64,000 bases of DNA from Sipunculus nudus (GCA_026874595.1 CM049313.1:34869159-34933158); one strand, 5' to 3'. Shown: positions 36,786 through 48,427, counted from the first letter of the stretch. Numbers and translations: made by a program. Notes: generated by a model from the sequence alone, not told the origin.

Positions 36786-36908
36786 CTGTGCAATAGGTTT
36801 TATCCTTGGACAGTGTGAAGCCTTCCTTACAGATGCACTTGAAACTTCCTATTGTGTTCTCACATTTTCCATTCAGGCAAAGTCCACTGCGCTCACATTC
36901 ATTGGCAT
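36786..36908 (-). CDS. Fibrillin exon: cbEGF 'a' after EGF4
   Basis: A 123-base exon, 41 codons, first of five consecutive cbEGFs between EGF4 and TB2. It opens with DANEC instead of the usual D-I/V/M-D/N-E-C; the calcium ligands Asp, Asn and Glu remain. The core is CENTIGSFKCIC, with the hydroxylatable Asn and the aromatic residue. Six cysteines are present. The acceptor is aatccacag and the donor is ACAG|GTAAGG. A family A repeat carrying a nested Helitron-like element starts about 80 bases upstream of the exon, inside the 5' intron. Confidence 0.95.
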
Positions 36909-37049
36909 CTGTGGATTATGGTTCATAAACATTTAGAAATACCACCGAGCAGCGACAAATAACTTGTAAGTATTCTGCTGAGAAACAGTAACAAGGGATT
37001 CTTGGGTCACTGTGCTCAGCTGAAGTTGACCTAAGATAAAAATATAAAA

Positions 37050-40000
37050 CTAGAATACGGGTAGTCACAAGCGACTACATGTATCCGCCTAAATCAGAGA
37101 CACGGGGGAAGTGAGGCATGGATTGAGTGGCAAGGGGGAAAAAGGGTGAGGTGTGTTGCATATTAGCATGGATGTCTGCAGCCGAAATGTGTATGTAGGT
37201 TGCACCACCTACCACAAATCCAGAGAGCTGTCCAAGTTGTATACATATGCAAAATTTTAGGCAAAAGGACAAACCACTATATTTATATGCATGATTTTAT
37301 CCTAAAGCAGAAAAAACAGAAGGACTTGTGCAAAAATGGTGGCAGGTGGCGCCACTAATTTTGTGTATGATAACAAGGCCTAATGCAAACCTGTGCAAAG
37401 TTTAGGAGTATGAATGGAGGTTTAATTTTAAAAATTTAATATTGATCCTCTTGAGTCCTGCATATCTACCTTAGTCATTATGATTTCAGCAAAATGGACG
37501 TTTCAGACTTGCAAGTTTCAGACTAGGACATTTTAAAACCAGAATTTGGGTAGTCAAAAAGCAACAATGTGTATCCGCAGAAATCAAAGTGGGAGGGGTG
37601 GAGTGAGGCATGGATTAAGTGGGAAGGGGAATAGAGTGAGGTGTGTTGCATATTAGCATGGATGTCTGCAGCTTAAACGTGAATGTAGGTGGTGCCACCT
37701 GTCATAAAATAAAGGAAATTGTCCAGGATGTATAAACCTGCAAAATTTCAGGTGGATAAGCCAAACCACTTCTGAGATATGTCTGATTTTATCCCAAGGC
37801 AGATGAACAGATGGACGCTGTGCAAAAGTGGTTGCAGGTGGTGCCACCAGTTTTGCCTATGATGAAGAGCTATGTGAGATCTGTACACAAGCAAAATTTT
37901 GGCCCAATCAGTCAAACGGTTCCCGAGATATGAGCTTGGATGTCTGCAGAGTAAACCTGAATATAGGTGACACAACCTGTAATAAAATCAAGAAAGCTGT
38001 CCAGGATGTATAAACCTGCAAAATGTCAGGTGGATAAGTCAAACCACTTCTGAGATATGAGTGATTTTATTCCAAGGCAGATGAACAGATGGACGCTGTG
38101 CATAAATGGTTGCAGGTGGTGCCACCAGTTTTGCCTATGATTATGAGCCATGTGAGATCTATACATATGCAAAATTTTGGCCCAATCAGTCAAACGGTTC
38201 CCCAGATATGAGCTTGGATGTCTGCAGAGTAAACCTGAATGTAGGTGGCGCCACCTGTCATAAAATCAAGAAAGCTGTCCAGGATGTATAAACCTGAAAA
38301 ATGTCAGGTGGATAAGTCAAACCACTTCTGAGATATGAGTGATATTATCCCAAGGCAGATGAACAGATGGGCGCTGTGCAAAAATGGTTGCAGGTGGCGC
38401 CACCATTTTTTAGTGTATGTTATAAAGCTATCAAAGGGCTACATTTGTGCAAAATTTTTAGCCTGATTGGTCAAACGGTTCCCAAGATGTGGGTTTATGT
38501 GTGGAAACAGATGCACAAAGGGACGCTGGGCAGTGTGGAAAGGTCAGAGGTCAACCAAAAATTAGGGCGCAGCAGTTCTCATGTGACCTGATGATTAACC
38601 TGATTCACTAAGAATGCAAACCAAGTTTTTTCAAACAGTTGAAAGATATAGTTCCAATAATCTGGGAATACTGCATCTAGACATGACGTATAGACGTTGT
38701 GTCTAGACGTCTAGATACATTGTCTAGACACCTGCCAGAGCCAGGTCAGTTGCCATGGTGATGTCTGGACCCCACCTGTTTATACTGAGTGACCTCTTGA
38801 CTTGGCTGCTGAAACTCAGCATGTTGTCAAATCTGTTTTCAAACACAGAAAGCCTTTTTCAATTGGCTACAATGCTTTTTTAAAGCTGTATTTACCCAAT
38901 CTATTCTTATAAAACTGGCAGAACCCTACCATAGAATAATTCTTGTAAAGTTTAAACTAATCAGCTTTAACAGTTTCATCATAAATCAGTGTATAAGCTA
39001 GAAGAGTTTTAAATTGCATTTTCGCTTGTAAAAAACACATCAATGCAGGTGGTGCTACCAATACCTCAATTTCAGATATAACATATGTGACAAACATTGG
39101 TATAAAATTTGGTGATTATAGCTCTAGCTGTTTCTGAGATTTTAATTTTAGTGTGCTTTTTTGGACAGATGACTAAGTTCAACCTCCTGTAACTCAGCCA
39201 AAAATCTCCGAAATGGAACCATTCAAACAAACTTGAAAGAGATTGTTCTAGGGATCATTTCTGTGAAATATTGGACAATTTGCCTGGACAGTTTCGGAGA
39301 AGAAGATTTTTAAAGCTTTTTTAGCTTTTTACCTATAAAATCTAAGAAACTGCAGTTAGAAATAAAATAAACAAAATCCGATACAGTTTTTCAGATGACT
39401 GATTACCTGCAAAAAATTTGGTGATGCTAGCTTCTGCTGTTTTTGAGATAGATATGGTTAATGTACAGACAACGCACAATGCATGACGCACGACAGACAA
39501 TGCACAACGCATGAGGGACAACGCTGCACCATCGCATAGGCTCACGGGTTCGCTAAAAAGCTATGTGAGATCTACACACACGCAAAATTTTGGCCAAATC
39601 GGTCAAACGGTTCCCAAGATATGAGCTTGGATGTCTGCAGCCTGAACGTGATTGTAGGTGGTGCCACCTGTCATCAAATCAAGAAAGCTATCCATGATGT
39701 ATACGCATGCCGAATTTCAGGTGAAATAGTCAAACCACTGCAGTGATATGAGTGATTTTAACCCAAGGCAGATAAACAGATGGACACTGTGCAAACATGG
39801 TTGCAGGTGGCGCCACCATTTTTTGTGTTTGTTATAAAGCTATCCAAGGGCTACATTTGTATAATATTTTTTTCCTGATCAATCAAACGGTTCCCGGGAA
39901 ATTTGGGTTTATGTATGGAAACAGACGCACAAATGGATGCTGGGCAGAGAGGAAAGGTTGGGGCGCAGCAGTTCACATGTGACCCGAACATAATCCCGGG

Positions 40001-40089
40001 TTTTTGTAAAATTACGGCTAGCGGTTACGGAGGAGTTCTCTGGACACCTACGCGGTGGCGGCAGCGGTCAGCTGTTTTGGGGGATACAA
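37050..40089 (-). mobile_element. Helitron-like element B2
   Basis: The left end (plus reading) is CTAGAATACGG, hairpin GTAGTC...GACTAC, then TGTATCCGCC. The right end is GGGGGATACAA before T. Within it are family B units with GGTGGCGCCACC (38,247; 38,395) and near-copies, a second degenerate copy of the left terminus (37,545-37,580), and a family D block (38,970-39,555). It is therefore a composite of about 3 kb, perhaps two B elements joined, with D captured or inserted. Confidence 0.7.
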
Positions 40090-40404
40090 TAATATCAGAT
40101 GGAGATAAATTCTTATAACTAGAAGTAATATAGGCCTTGGTTGGAACATATGATATATCCTAATATTGAACTGAGGCATTCATTAAGTGAATATAAGATC
40201 TATACTTTAAGCATGATCATTGGTTGGCTTTATGATAAGTTTTTCAAATCCAACATATTTTATCATTACCAAAATTGCTTTTTTTTTTAAATACATATAA
40301 TGATTACAGTTTCCATAAAGTTTCCATTCCATAGGTAGTAGGACTTCATGGTGGGAGTGGGAGGGGGGGGGGGGGATAATGATGGGTCAAGTTTATAAAT
40401 GTTA

Positions 40405-40408
<4 letters not shown>

Positions 40409-40473
<65 letters not shown>
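40409..40473. repeat. (AT)n microsatellite, about 65 bases
   Basis: A perfect TA dinucleotide run inside family A copy A6, on the 3' side of EGF4. Confidence 0.97.
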
Positions 40474-40476
<3 letters not shown>

Positions 40477-41090
40477 TAACTTATATTATTGCATATTTAA
40501 ACTGAATGACGATGATAATAATTGAATGCATCCATAATTTCAGCTAATATGGTAATATAACATCACATTTCGGTGCAGATGTAAACATATTTTTATAACA
40601 AAATATATTATTTCAATTTGTAAAACAATAAATATCTGAAAAGAAATTTGGATCAAAATTCATTTTTCTAAATTGCACTTCATTTTATTAGAATATGTCT
40701 GCTGATGGGTTTCATTATACTAAACAGCATTAATGAATTGAAATGAAAATTAAATCTTTAACTATAGGCCATGGTTGGTTGATATGATTGGTTTTAATAA
40801 TTGAGCGAAATATGCCTTAGTCAAAGTTGGGCAAAAATGGAGGTACTGATTTTATATTAATGCTAATAACTTGAAAAATTACAAGATTCAGATCAAATTA
40901 TGGGTATACAATGGATTTTTGATTAAATAAAGAAATATATTTGGATAAGTCTCTAGATTCACATTATGAATTATGTAATACTGACAAGAATCCAATAATA
41001 GTGATTATATTAATATACCCGTTAATTTGGCTGTTTATATGAAATCCATCCTTACCATAGAAGAAAGCAAACACATAAGCCATAACTTAC

Positions 41091-41279
41091 CAACACAACG
41101 AGACTGATCTGCATTAAGTTTGTAGCCTTCATAACAACGGCACCGGTAGGAATCTCTGCCTGAAATGCAAGTGCCTTGACCACAGGGGTTGGCAAACATT
41201 TTGCAGTAGTCGACCTCTGGTTTACTGGTACCAAATATCTCAGATGGGTCTTTACCAGGGCACAGCTGGGTATAGCTTT
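41091..41279 (-). CDS. Fibrillin exon: end of TB1 plus non-calcium EGF (EGF4)
   Basis: A 189-base exon, 63 codons. It starts with SYTQLC, giving the eighth cysteine of TB1. A linker of about 18 residues (PGKDPSEIFGTSKPEV) follows, then an EGF domain starting DYC with six cysteines and a CISGRDSYRCRC core. It lacks the D-x-D/N-E-C calcium motif, as EGF4 of fibrillin-1 does. In human fibrillin-1 this linker is a proline-rich hinge of roughly 50 residues, and in fibrillin-2 it is glycine-rich. Here it is short with only three prolines. The acceptor is atatattgcag and the donor is TTG|GTAAGT. Confidence 0.94.
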
Positions 41280-41340
41280 CTGCAATATATATACAAAACT
41301 CAATCAGAGGTAGCATATTTGGGCTCAAAAGGGTAAAAAA

Positions 41341-44300
41341 ACAAGGGACCCATGGGTCACGGCGCTCAGCTGATCGTGATTGTACTATAAATGTTTCTCC
41401 ACTGTCATACTATATCGAGTCCATAAACTTTATGAATATCATGGACATGTTGGGCTATTATAAAGGAATGTTATGTAATATGTGAGTAAATGATAAATGA
41501 AATTACCTGACTGATGAATAAATAGAGTCAAATATAGTGGTTTATTTTTTATTTATTTAGGAGGGGTTGAAAATTGCCACGGTGATATATTTGAGCAAAT
41601 ATGAATGCAATGACAGCAGTAATAAGCAGTAGTAGAATGATGATAAGGCTATTTGTTGAAGGATCTAAAGTGTATGGTAGTCTGCAAGCTTTCAATTTGA
41701 AAGATATGATGTTATGATTAACTATGCTGATTAAGTGATTTATGAATTTGTGACTGTATGACACAATATCTCTTTAGTCTTGACAAGGAATATTATTGTG
41801 ATGCCCACTATGTCTACATATTACACAATATTGACAATTTCTGGCATGTACATAGGTACCTATGGACGAATAGTTATACAAAATATTAAAGTATAAATAT
41901 ATCTGATTCATCTTGTTCTTGCTTACTGAGGCTGACTTTGGGATGGGGTTCGGATAAGGGAAAAGTGAGGGCAGCACGAAGGTGGATGTAGAAATATTCT
42001 ATTGTAATGTTTTTCATTTATATAAGAATATGAAAAGCTAAGAGGAAAGGGGCCCTCCTACTTCGTTATAATAAAGTTCTATATATATGATTGCAAACTA
42101 ATACTCTGAAAATACTGTCATGAAGAAAAACAGTAAAATTTTGAGATACTGTGAAGCATATGAAAATTTACAGATGGACAGGCAAGTAGACAGAATGGAC
42201 TAATACCTATATTTCACTTTTAAGGGAATAATGCATTTAAGTTTATATATAATCCTATTTTATTTAAGCATATCAACTTTTTCCATTAAGAAGTTTTTAT
42301 CTGAATAATTTTTTTATTCACAGGCTTTATAAATTTTTAATAAAAAAACCTGAAAATATAAGTTAAATTATTAGAATTGTTGCAAAAGTTGCAATCATTA
42401 TATATACAGAGTAAAAAACTGAAACTATAAGTTAAAATATTAGAATTGTTGCAAAAGTTGCAATCATCATATATCCAGAGTGTAGCTCATATTGGGTCAT
42501 ATTATGCATACACATATATTTTATTATTTTTAAATCATAAATGTTTAAACTGAATTTAAAAGAAAATAATGTCACAACATGGCATCTACAAGAATATTCC
42601 TTGAATCACTATTAAAAAGTTTTGCATACTGGAGTTTTCAGTACATGCTTAATTTTATTCACCAAAATAAAATAAAAGTAAATTTGATAAAATAAAACAT
42701 CATTTCAAATAAAGTATACACACTGTTCATTGAATGAGGGACAAACAATATCATCATGCTAATTACTATCCCAGTTTAATTGTATCCGCCAAAACAGAGT
42801 TTTGCAGATATAATGTTTTCAGCAGCACGCCGCCGCCGCGGCGACCGCCGCGTAGGTGTCCGGAGAACTCCTCCGTAACCGCTGGGCGGAATTTTACGAA
42901 ACCCGGGATTATGTTCGGGACACATGTGAACTGCTGCACCCCGATTTTGTTTTGACCTCTGACCTTTCCTCTGCGCTCTGCGTCCGTTTGTGCGTCTGTT
43001 TCCACACATAAACCCACATATCTCAGGAACCGTTTGACCGACCAGGAAATTTTTTTGCACAAATGTAGCCCTTGGCGAGCTTTATAACATACACAAAAAT
43101 GGTGGCGCCACCTGCAACCATGTTTGCACAGTGTCTATCTGTTCGTCTGCCTTGGGTTAAAATCACTCATATCTCTGCAGTGACTAGACTAATTCACCTG
43201 AAATTTGGCATGCGTAAACATCCTGGATAGCTTTTCTGATTTTATGACAGGTGGTGCCACCTACATTCACGTTTACGCTGCAGACATCCAAGCTCATATC
43301 TCGGGAACCGTTTGACCGATCAGGAAAATTTTTTTGCACAAATGTAGCCCTTGGAGAGCTTTATAACATACACAAAAAATGGTGGCGCCACCTGCAACCA
43401 TGTTTGCACAGTGTCCATCTGTTCGTCTGCCTTGGGTTAAAATCACTCATATCTCTGCAGTGACTTGACTAATTCACCTGAAATTCGGCATGCGTATACA
43501 TCCTGGATAGCTTTTCTGATTTTATGACAGGTGGCGCCACCTACATTCACGTTTACGCTGCAGACATCCAAGCTCATATCTTGGGAACCGTTTGACCGAT
43601 TGGGCCAAAATTTTGCATGTGTATAGATCTCACATAGCTCTTCATCATATGCAAAACTGGTGGCGCCACCTGCAGCCATTTTTGCACAGCTCCTGTCTGT
43701 TTGTATGCCATGGGATAAAATCACTCATATCTCGGCAGTGGTTTGACATATCTGCCTAAAATTTTGCAGGTTTATACATCCCCTACAGCTCTCTTGATTT
43801 TACGACAGGTGGCGCCACCTGCATTCTAGTTTATGCAGCAGACATCCAAGCTCATATCTTGGGAACCGTTTGACCGATTGGGCCAAAGTTTTGCATGTGT
43901 ATAGTTCTCACATAGCTCTTTATCATACGCAAAACTGGTGGCGTCACCTGCAACCATTTTTGCTCAGTGTCCATCTGTTTGTCTGCCACGGGCTAAAATC
44001 ACTCGTATACATGTAGTGGTTTGACTTATCTGCCTTAAATTTTGCATATGTACACAACTTGGACGGCTTTCTGGATTTTGTGGTAGGGGGGGCAACATAC
44101 ATACACAATTTGGCTGCAGACATCCATGCTAATATGCAACACTCTATTTCCCCTTGCCACTCAATCCATGCCTCACTTCACCCGTTCCACTCTGATTTAG
44201 GCGGATACACTTAGTCGCTTGTCGACTACCCGTATTCTAGTTTATTACTGGAATTAATAGTCAATTTCACACCTGGTGAAGTTTTTACTCTTCTGAAGTA

Positions 44301-46023
44301 AGGAATTACTTATCTGATGAACATCCACACTTTCATAACAATACACCACTTTGTGGACACAATTAAATGTACACTTTAATCATTGTAACTCTGGTGGTAC
44401 AATACAAAATCTAAAATGTAGCATAGCCTAGAATAAGAATGAATCAAATACAGAAAATAATAACATTCATCTAGTTTATGCACCATCTGGGGGGGGGGGA
44501 GTGCAGGGCAGAGGGCAAGCCTGTTGGTAGTGGCCAGGCTGACCCATGGCAAGCTGCCTGGGGTGGGTTACATAATGCAAGTGAAGGCTGTACTACTAGG
44601 TGGGCTAGATGTAAACAACACTTGACATGGTGTATGAAAACATGAATAAAAGCTATTCTTTCCAATCAATTTCTTTGAAATTTCAGATTTTAAAAGATTA
44701 AATCCTTATGTATATATGCTGTGAAAATTAAATCAACAGTGCCAAAGTTGGACAAAATTTAAGGTATTGATTTTTTATTTATGCTAATTACTTGAAAAAT
44801 TTGCAAAATTCAGATATAATTTTGGGTAAACAATTGAATCTTGATTAAATAAAGTTATATTCCTTAAAAAAGTCTCTAGGTTCAACAATTCCCTTGTTAG
44901 GTGAGTAAATATATTTCCTGATTTTTTAAAAAATTGCATTATTTTTTGGCCCATAACTTCAAAATAATACCCAATACTGACCTAATTTTTGGTATGTTCA
45001 TAGAAAATGTATGAAAGAATGTGAATATTAAATACGATCAAAAACAGATCAGTGGTTTTGATATTAGGCAGCCTTGAAGTGTAACAATGGCTTTTTTTAT
45101 GGAAAACGGGAGTTTTTTTTCCTTAATATCTCGAAGGAATGAAGTCCTAATGACCCAATTTTCGGTATGGTAGGAGATTTTGGGGACATCTAAAATTATG
45201 CCAACAGCCTGGGGAGCATAGAGATGTGCACTGAATGACCTACAGTCATCAAAGTGGACTGCTTGACAATGTAAGGGAATACAACAAGAGCCTCAAAAAA
45301 AATTCAATAACTAGCCTAATATTGCAGCATTTATTTTCAAATTTCAGATTTTAACAGATTAAATCCTTATGTATACATGCTGTGAAAATTAAATCCACAG
45401 TACTTACATGAAAAAAACGTGCCGTGGCCAAAGATGGGCAAAATTTAAAGTACCAATTTTATATTTTTGCCAATATTTAAAAAAATTTAACAGATTTTGA
45501 TCTAATTTTAGGTATAAAATTAAATTTTGATTAATTAAAGTTGTATTACTGGAAAAAAGTCCCTACCTTTAACACTTTTGGTCTTAAGTGACCAAATATA
45601 TTCCTGATTTTTTTACAAAGTCCATTATGTTTGGGCCCATAACTTTTTAAAATTATATAATACTGACTTAATATCTGACATGTACAAAGGGACTATATAG
45701 AGGAATATTTATGGTAAATATGAAGAAAACCAGATGAGTGGTTTTGATATTAGGCAGTCCTGAAGTGTAAAAATAGATTTCTAATAAAAAATTGAGGTTT
45801 TTCCTTAATATCTCGAAGGAACAAAGTCCTATTGACCCAATTTTCGGCATGGTAGGAGATTTTGGGGACATCTAACTGTATGCCGAATTTCAGATTCGTA
45901 GGTCCAACAGTGTCGAAACGTGCCAGTCTTACGGACGGACATCTGGACGGACGGACAGACAGACGGACGACGGACAATGGACCACGACTATAGCTCAGAT
46001 GACTTATAGTCAGCTGAGCTAAA
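41341..46023. mobile_element. Family A element split by B3 (A7)
   Basis: The left end is ACAAGGGACCCATGGGTCAC then GGCGCTCAGCTGA, about 60 bases upstream of the EGF4 acceptor. The right end is a (GGAC)n tract and TATAGCTCAGATGACTTATA then GTCAGCTGAGCT. The segments 41,990-42,779 and 44,241-45,030 are collinear with 55,345-56,900 of copy A9, with B3 inserted between them. From 45,300 it repeats the same right half again, like A2, so the right part is duplicated. Confidence 0.72.
42780..44240 (+). mobile_element. Helitron-like element B3, best-preserved copy
   Basis: 1,461 bases, 5' TTGTATCCGCCAAAACAGAG to 3' CTAG. Near the 3' end lie an inverted copy of the 5' sequence (44,191-44,210), the hairpin TAGTCG-cttgt-CGACTA, and 12 bases ending in CTAG. 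The body holds a CCGCCGCCGCG tract and alternating tandem half-units with GGTGGCGCCACC at about 43,083, 43,382, 43,531, 43,660 and 43,808. Flanks are A and T with no target duplication, shown by the uninterrupted copy near 56,069. No coding capacity; transposition would depend on a Rep/Helicase protein made elsewhere. Confidence 0.85.
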
Positions 46024-46474
46024 AATTATTATTACATCTTAAACACATCAAGAATGGAATGCACTACTTTTGTGAGAGAATTTTGAAAAGGAAACAAGTG
46101 GCCAAGTGCCAAAGTGATTTTGTACATGAATACAAAAGGATGTCTCTCTTCCCAATGTCACTGTCTATATCAGGACTTGATGATTTTTTACTGGTATGGC
46201 AGTAATTAGTTTGTCTAGAAACAGAATATTGCCCACACAGTTTATAGCCCTAAGAACAGCAGTCTGACAGCTTTCACAAATAATTTCTATTCTGGCTGAT
46301 TTGACCTTGAAGATCTACGTCAAGATCGCTATTTATGATCTCATTTGGTTGAAACAATTACTGTTTCAAATTTGAGGAAAAAATATGCAATACTGTATGA
46401 GAGATGTATTATGTTCAAAATGGCTTTATCATGCCACTACAGACTTTTTATAGTAACAAAATGCTACAATTCAG

Positions 46475-46742
46475 GTGTTTGTATACTTTTTTTTTAAATT
46501 TTTTTTTGGTGGAGGTAACCGCCTCAAGTTTTTTAAGCTCTCTTAACAATTCTTAATTGTTTGTGAAACCCAGCTGTTGGGCACAGCCTTCCCATTACGC
46601 CTGCAGAGTGCTCACCCTGGGTGCGGGTTTACCATGAAAATCTCACCGCCTCAACTAAAAAAATTTGTACTCACAACCTCCCGCCTTTAGAGTCCAGGAC
46701 TCTACCCCTGAGCAACAGAAGCCGGTTGGTGTTTTTATACTT
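46475..46742 (-). mobile_element. tRNA-derived SINE with target-site duplication
   Basis: On the minus strand from about 46,728 the head reads GGCTTCTGTTGCTCAGGGGT then AGAGTCCTGGACTC, a tRNA-like 5' half with an A box (TTGCTCAGGGG) and an anticodon-arm-like segment. A degenerate B box (TTGTGAGTACAAAT) follows. The body runs to an A-rich tail (46,489-46,505 as poly-T on the plus strand). It is flanked by the direct repeats GTGTTTGTATACTT (46,475-46,488) and GTGTTTTTATACTT (46,729-46,742), differing at one base. This is a typical retroposed insertion. Confidence 0.82.
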
Positions 46743-46939
46743 AACGTTACATCTGCTGCCTAATATCTTAGGAACTGCTGCAGCTATTACCATCAATTTT
46801 TACAGGCATACTGATCATGTGAATTGTACCAATAGGTGGTTCTACGTATACTTGTGCTTCCTGTCTTTTCAGTTTGTAAAACTTGTTACAGGTGCTCTTT
46901 TATTGTGTGACACGAGCGTAACTTGTGTTGTTGTTACAT

Positions 46940-47600
46940 TTGATGTTTAATCCGTACTGGTTGAACTCTCATTGTCATGTGAGCCTTGGGTTTTCACGCC
47001 TGGTCGTGGGTCACGTGATGAGCCTGGTATGTGTAGAGACACACGGCTATGTCTTTCTAGATAATTCCTGAAACGCGTGTTGTGTAAGAACTTATAGACT
47101 ATTCGAAAAGTGGAAAATTCTCGGCTTGGGGTGTGAAGATAAATAAAGGGGCTGATTTTTAGAACCAGAGGGCAGACAGCAGAGCAGATTCCAGCGGACA
47201 CAGAAGCGTGTGTCAGATTCTAGGACCGTATCCGAAGAATGCAGCAATTATACATTTTCATAGACTTTCTCCTGGATTTTACACATTTGGACTTCAGATT
47301 ACTTTCTGGGTTGTTGCAAGAACTTTCCACTGGACTGTCATTCTCAGAGAGTAAACATTGAAAGGACTTATCGTGGTGACGGTATTGGTATCCAGGTACT
47401 GTACCATTATCTTTCTGTGTGATTGTATTGACTTGTTGCTATACCGCTGTTTTACTGTATAATTGTATTGATTTAGTGTTTTGTATTGTTAGGGTTGTTT
47501 TAAGAATAAATTATAGTTATTTGTTAACAAAAAACCACTGACTTCTTTTTTCATTCCCCTAGACATTTCACGCTGCCTAGTGTTACACAATCTGATTTTT
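46940..47600. other. Possible solo LTR, weakly supported
   Basis: A less AT-rich block that differs from its surroundings. It holds two AATAAA signals (about 47,151 and 47,507) and starts and stops near TGTTACA-like sequences (46,932 and 47,583). That is the look of a lone long terminal repeat, but I cannot show a target duplication, primer-binding site or second copy. Confidence 0.25.
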
Positions 47601-48427
47601 TTTATCTCCGTTACAGAATTTGTGTTCATCACGCATACACGATCTGTTTATATTAGGTTCCGTAACAAACTATTCACAATGCAAAAGTTTAGGACAATCA
47701 ATGAGTCCAAAGCTGAAAACTGACACAACTGCTGTAATTTGTCAGTCTCAAATATACAAGTAAAATGCTCACAAGAATGGAAGCAAATGACCCTTGTTAG
47801 GTTCATCTAACAAGCATGACGTGTGACATTATATCTAGTGCTGGCAACGAGAAAGTAATTTTGGCCAATTGTGGATTTTTTTTATTAAAATTTAAATTTT
47901 ATAGAACATTCTTCATCAAGAAGAGCAAACACTTATAAAAGATGAATGGTTATGTTAGTAATGCATTAGTAAACCAGTGCTGTGCTGCAGTACCTACATA
48001 TATAATAAGCGTGCAAACTGTGCTCTCACAATTAACTTCTCAGAGAGTGAAACTAATAATCAGTCAGAAAGTGAAACTAATTATTGGTTTGTTATAACGG
48101 TCATAAGTCAACGGGCTTACCTTGACCTTCAAAGGGTCCAATGTTCAAGTAAAAAGCATGTGAAGACTATAATAAAAATACTTATGGTAATCTAAAATTT
48201 TTTTTTTAATTTCTTTTAATATGGAGATTTTATTTGACTTGGACTCTCGTTCCAGATGACTCAGACTCAAGTAGCCAAGCTGTCTCCATCAGGTGGCTCT
48301 GTCTGCCATTAAGTATAGAGGACTGAAATTTAGTAGATACTGGGGCAATAGATCTATTCTGATCACACATTCCTCTGAACATTGTGATGGGTCACCACTA
48401 TCTAGACTACTGTCCAGTAACACTTAC

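Larger units (their letters stand above)
36991..41000. mobile_element. Family A element split by B2 (A6)
   Basis: The left end is ACAAGGGATTCTTGGGTCAC then TGTGCTCAGCTGAAG at 36,991. The element is interrupted at 37,050 and resumes at 40,090 ('taatatcagatgg...ataggccttggttgg'), matching copy A4 at 25,930-25,990. Family A text ('agtcaaagttgggcaaaa') goes on to about 40,950. No right terminus is seen, so the copy is truncated. Confidence 0.65.

Noticed and set aside
8412-44240. CRISPR-like interpretation of regularly spaced palindromes
   Set aside because: Units are long, diverged and inside transposon termini in an animal genome. Spacers are not unique.
46660-46728. Possible tRNA gene
   Set aside because: The A box is good, but the acceptor stem does not pair and the B box is degenerate. 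The A-rich tail and target duplication show a SINE.
46621-46950. 109-codon open frame on the plus strand
   Set aside because: It begins inside the antisense of a SINE. No domain.
48410-48427. TB1 read-through giving TSKCYW with an apparent eighth cysteine
   Set aside because: The strong donor GTAAGTG lies inside it. The next exon provides the correctly spaced cysteine (SYTQLC).
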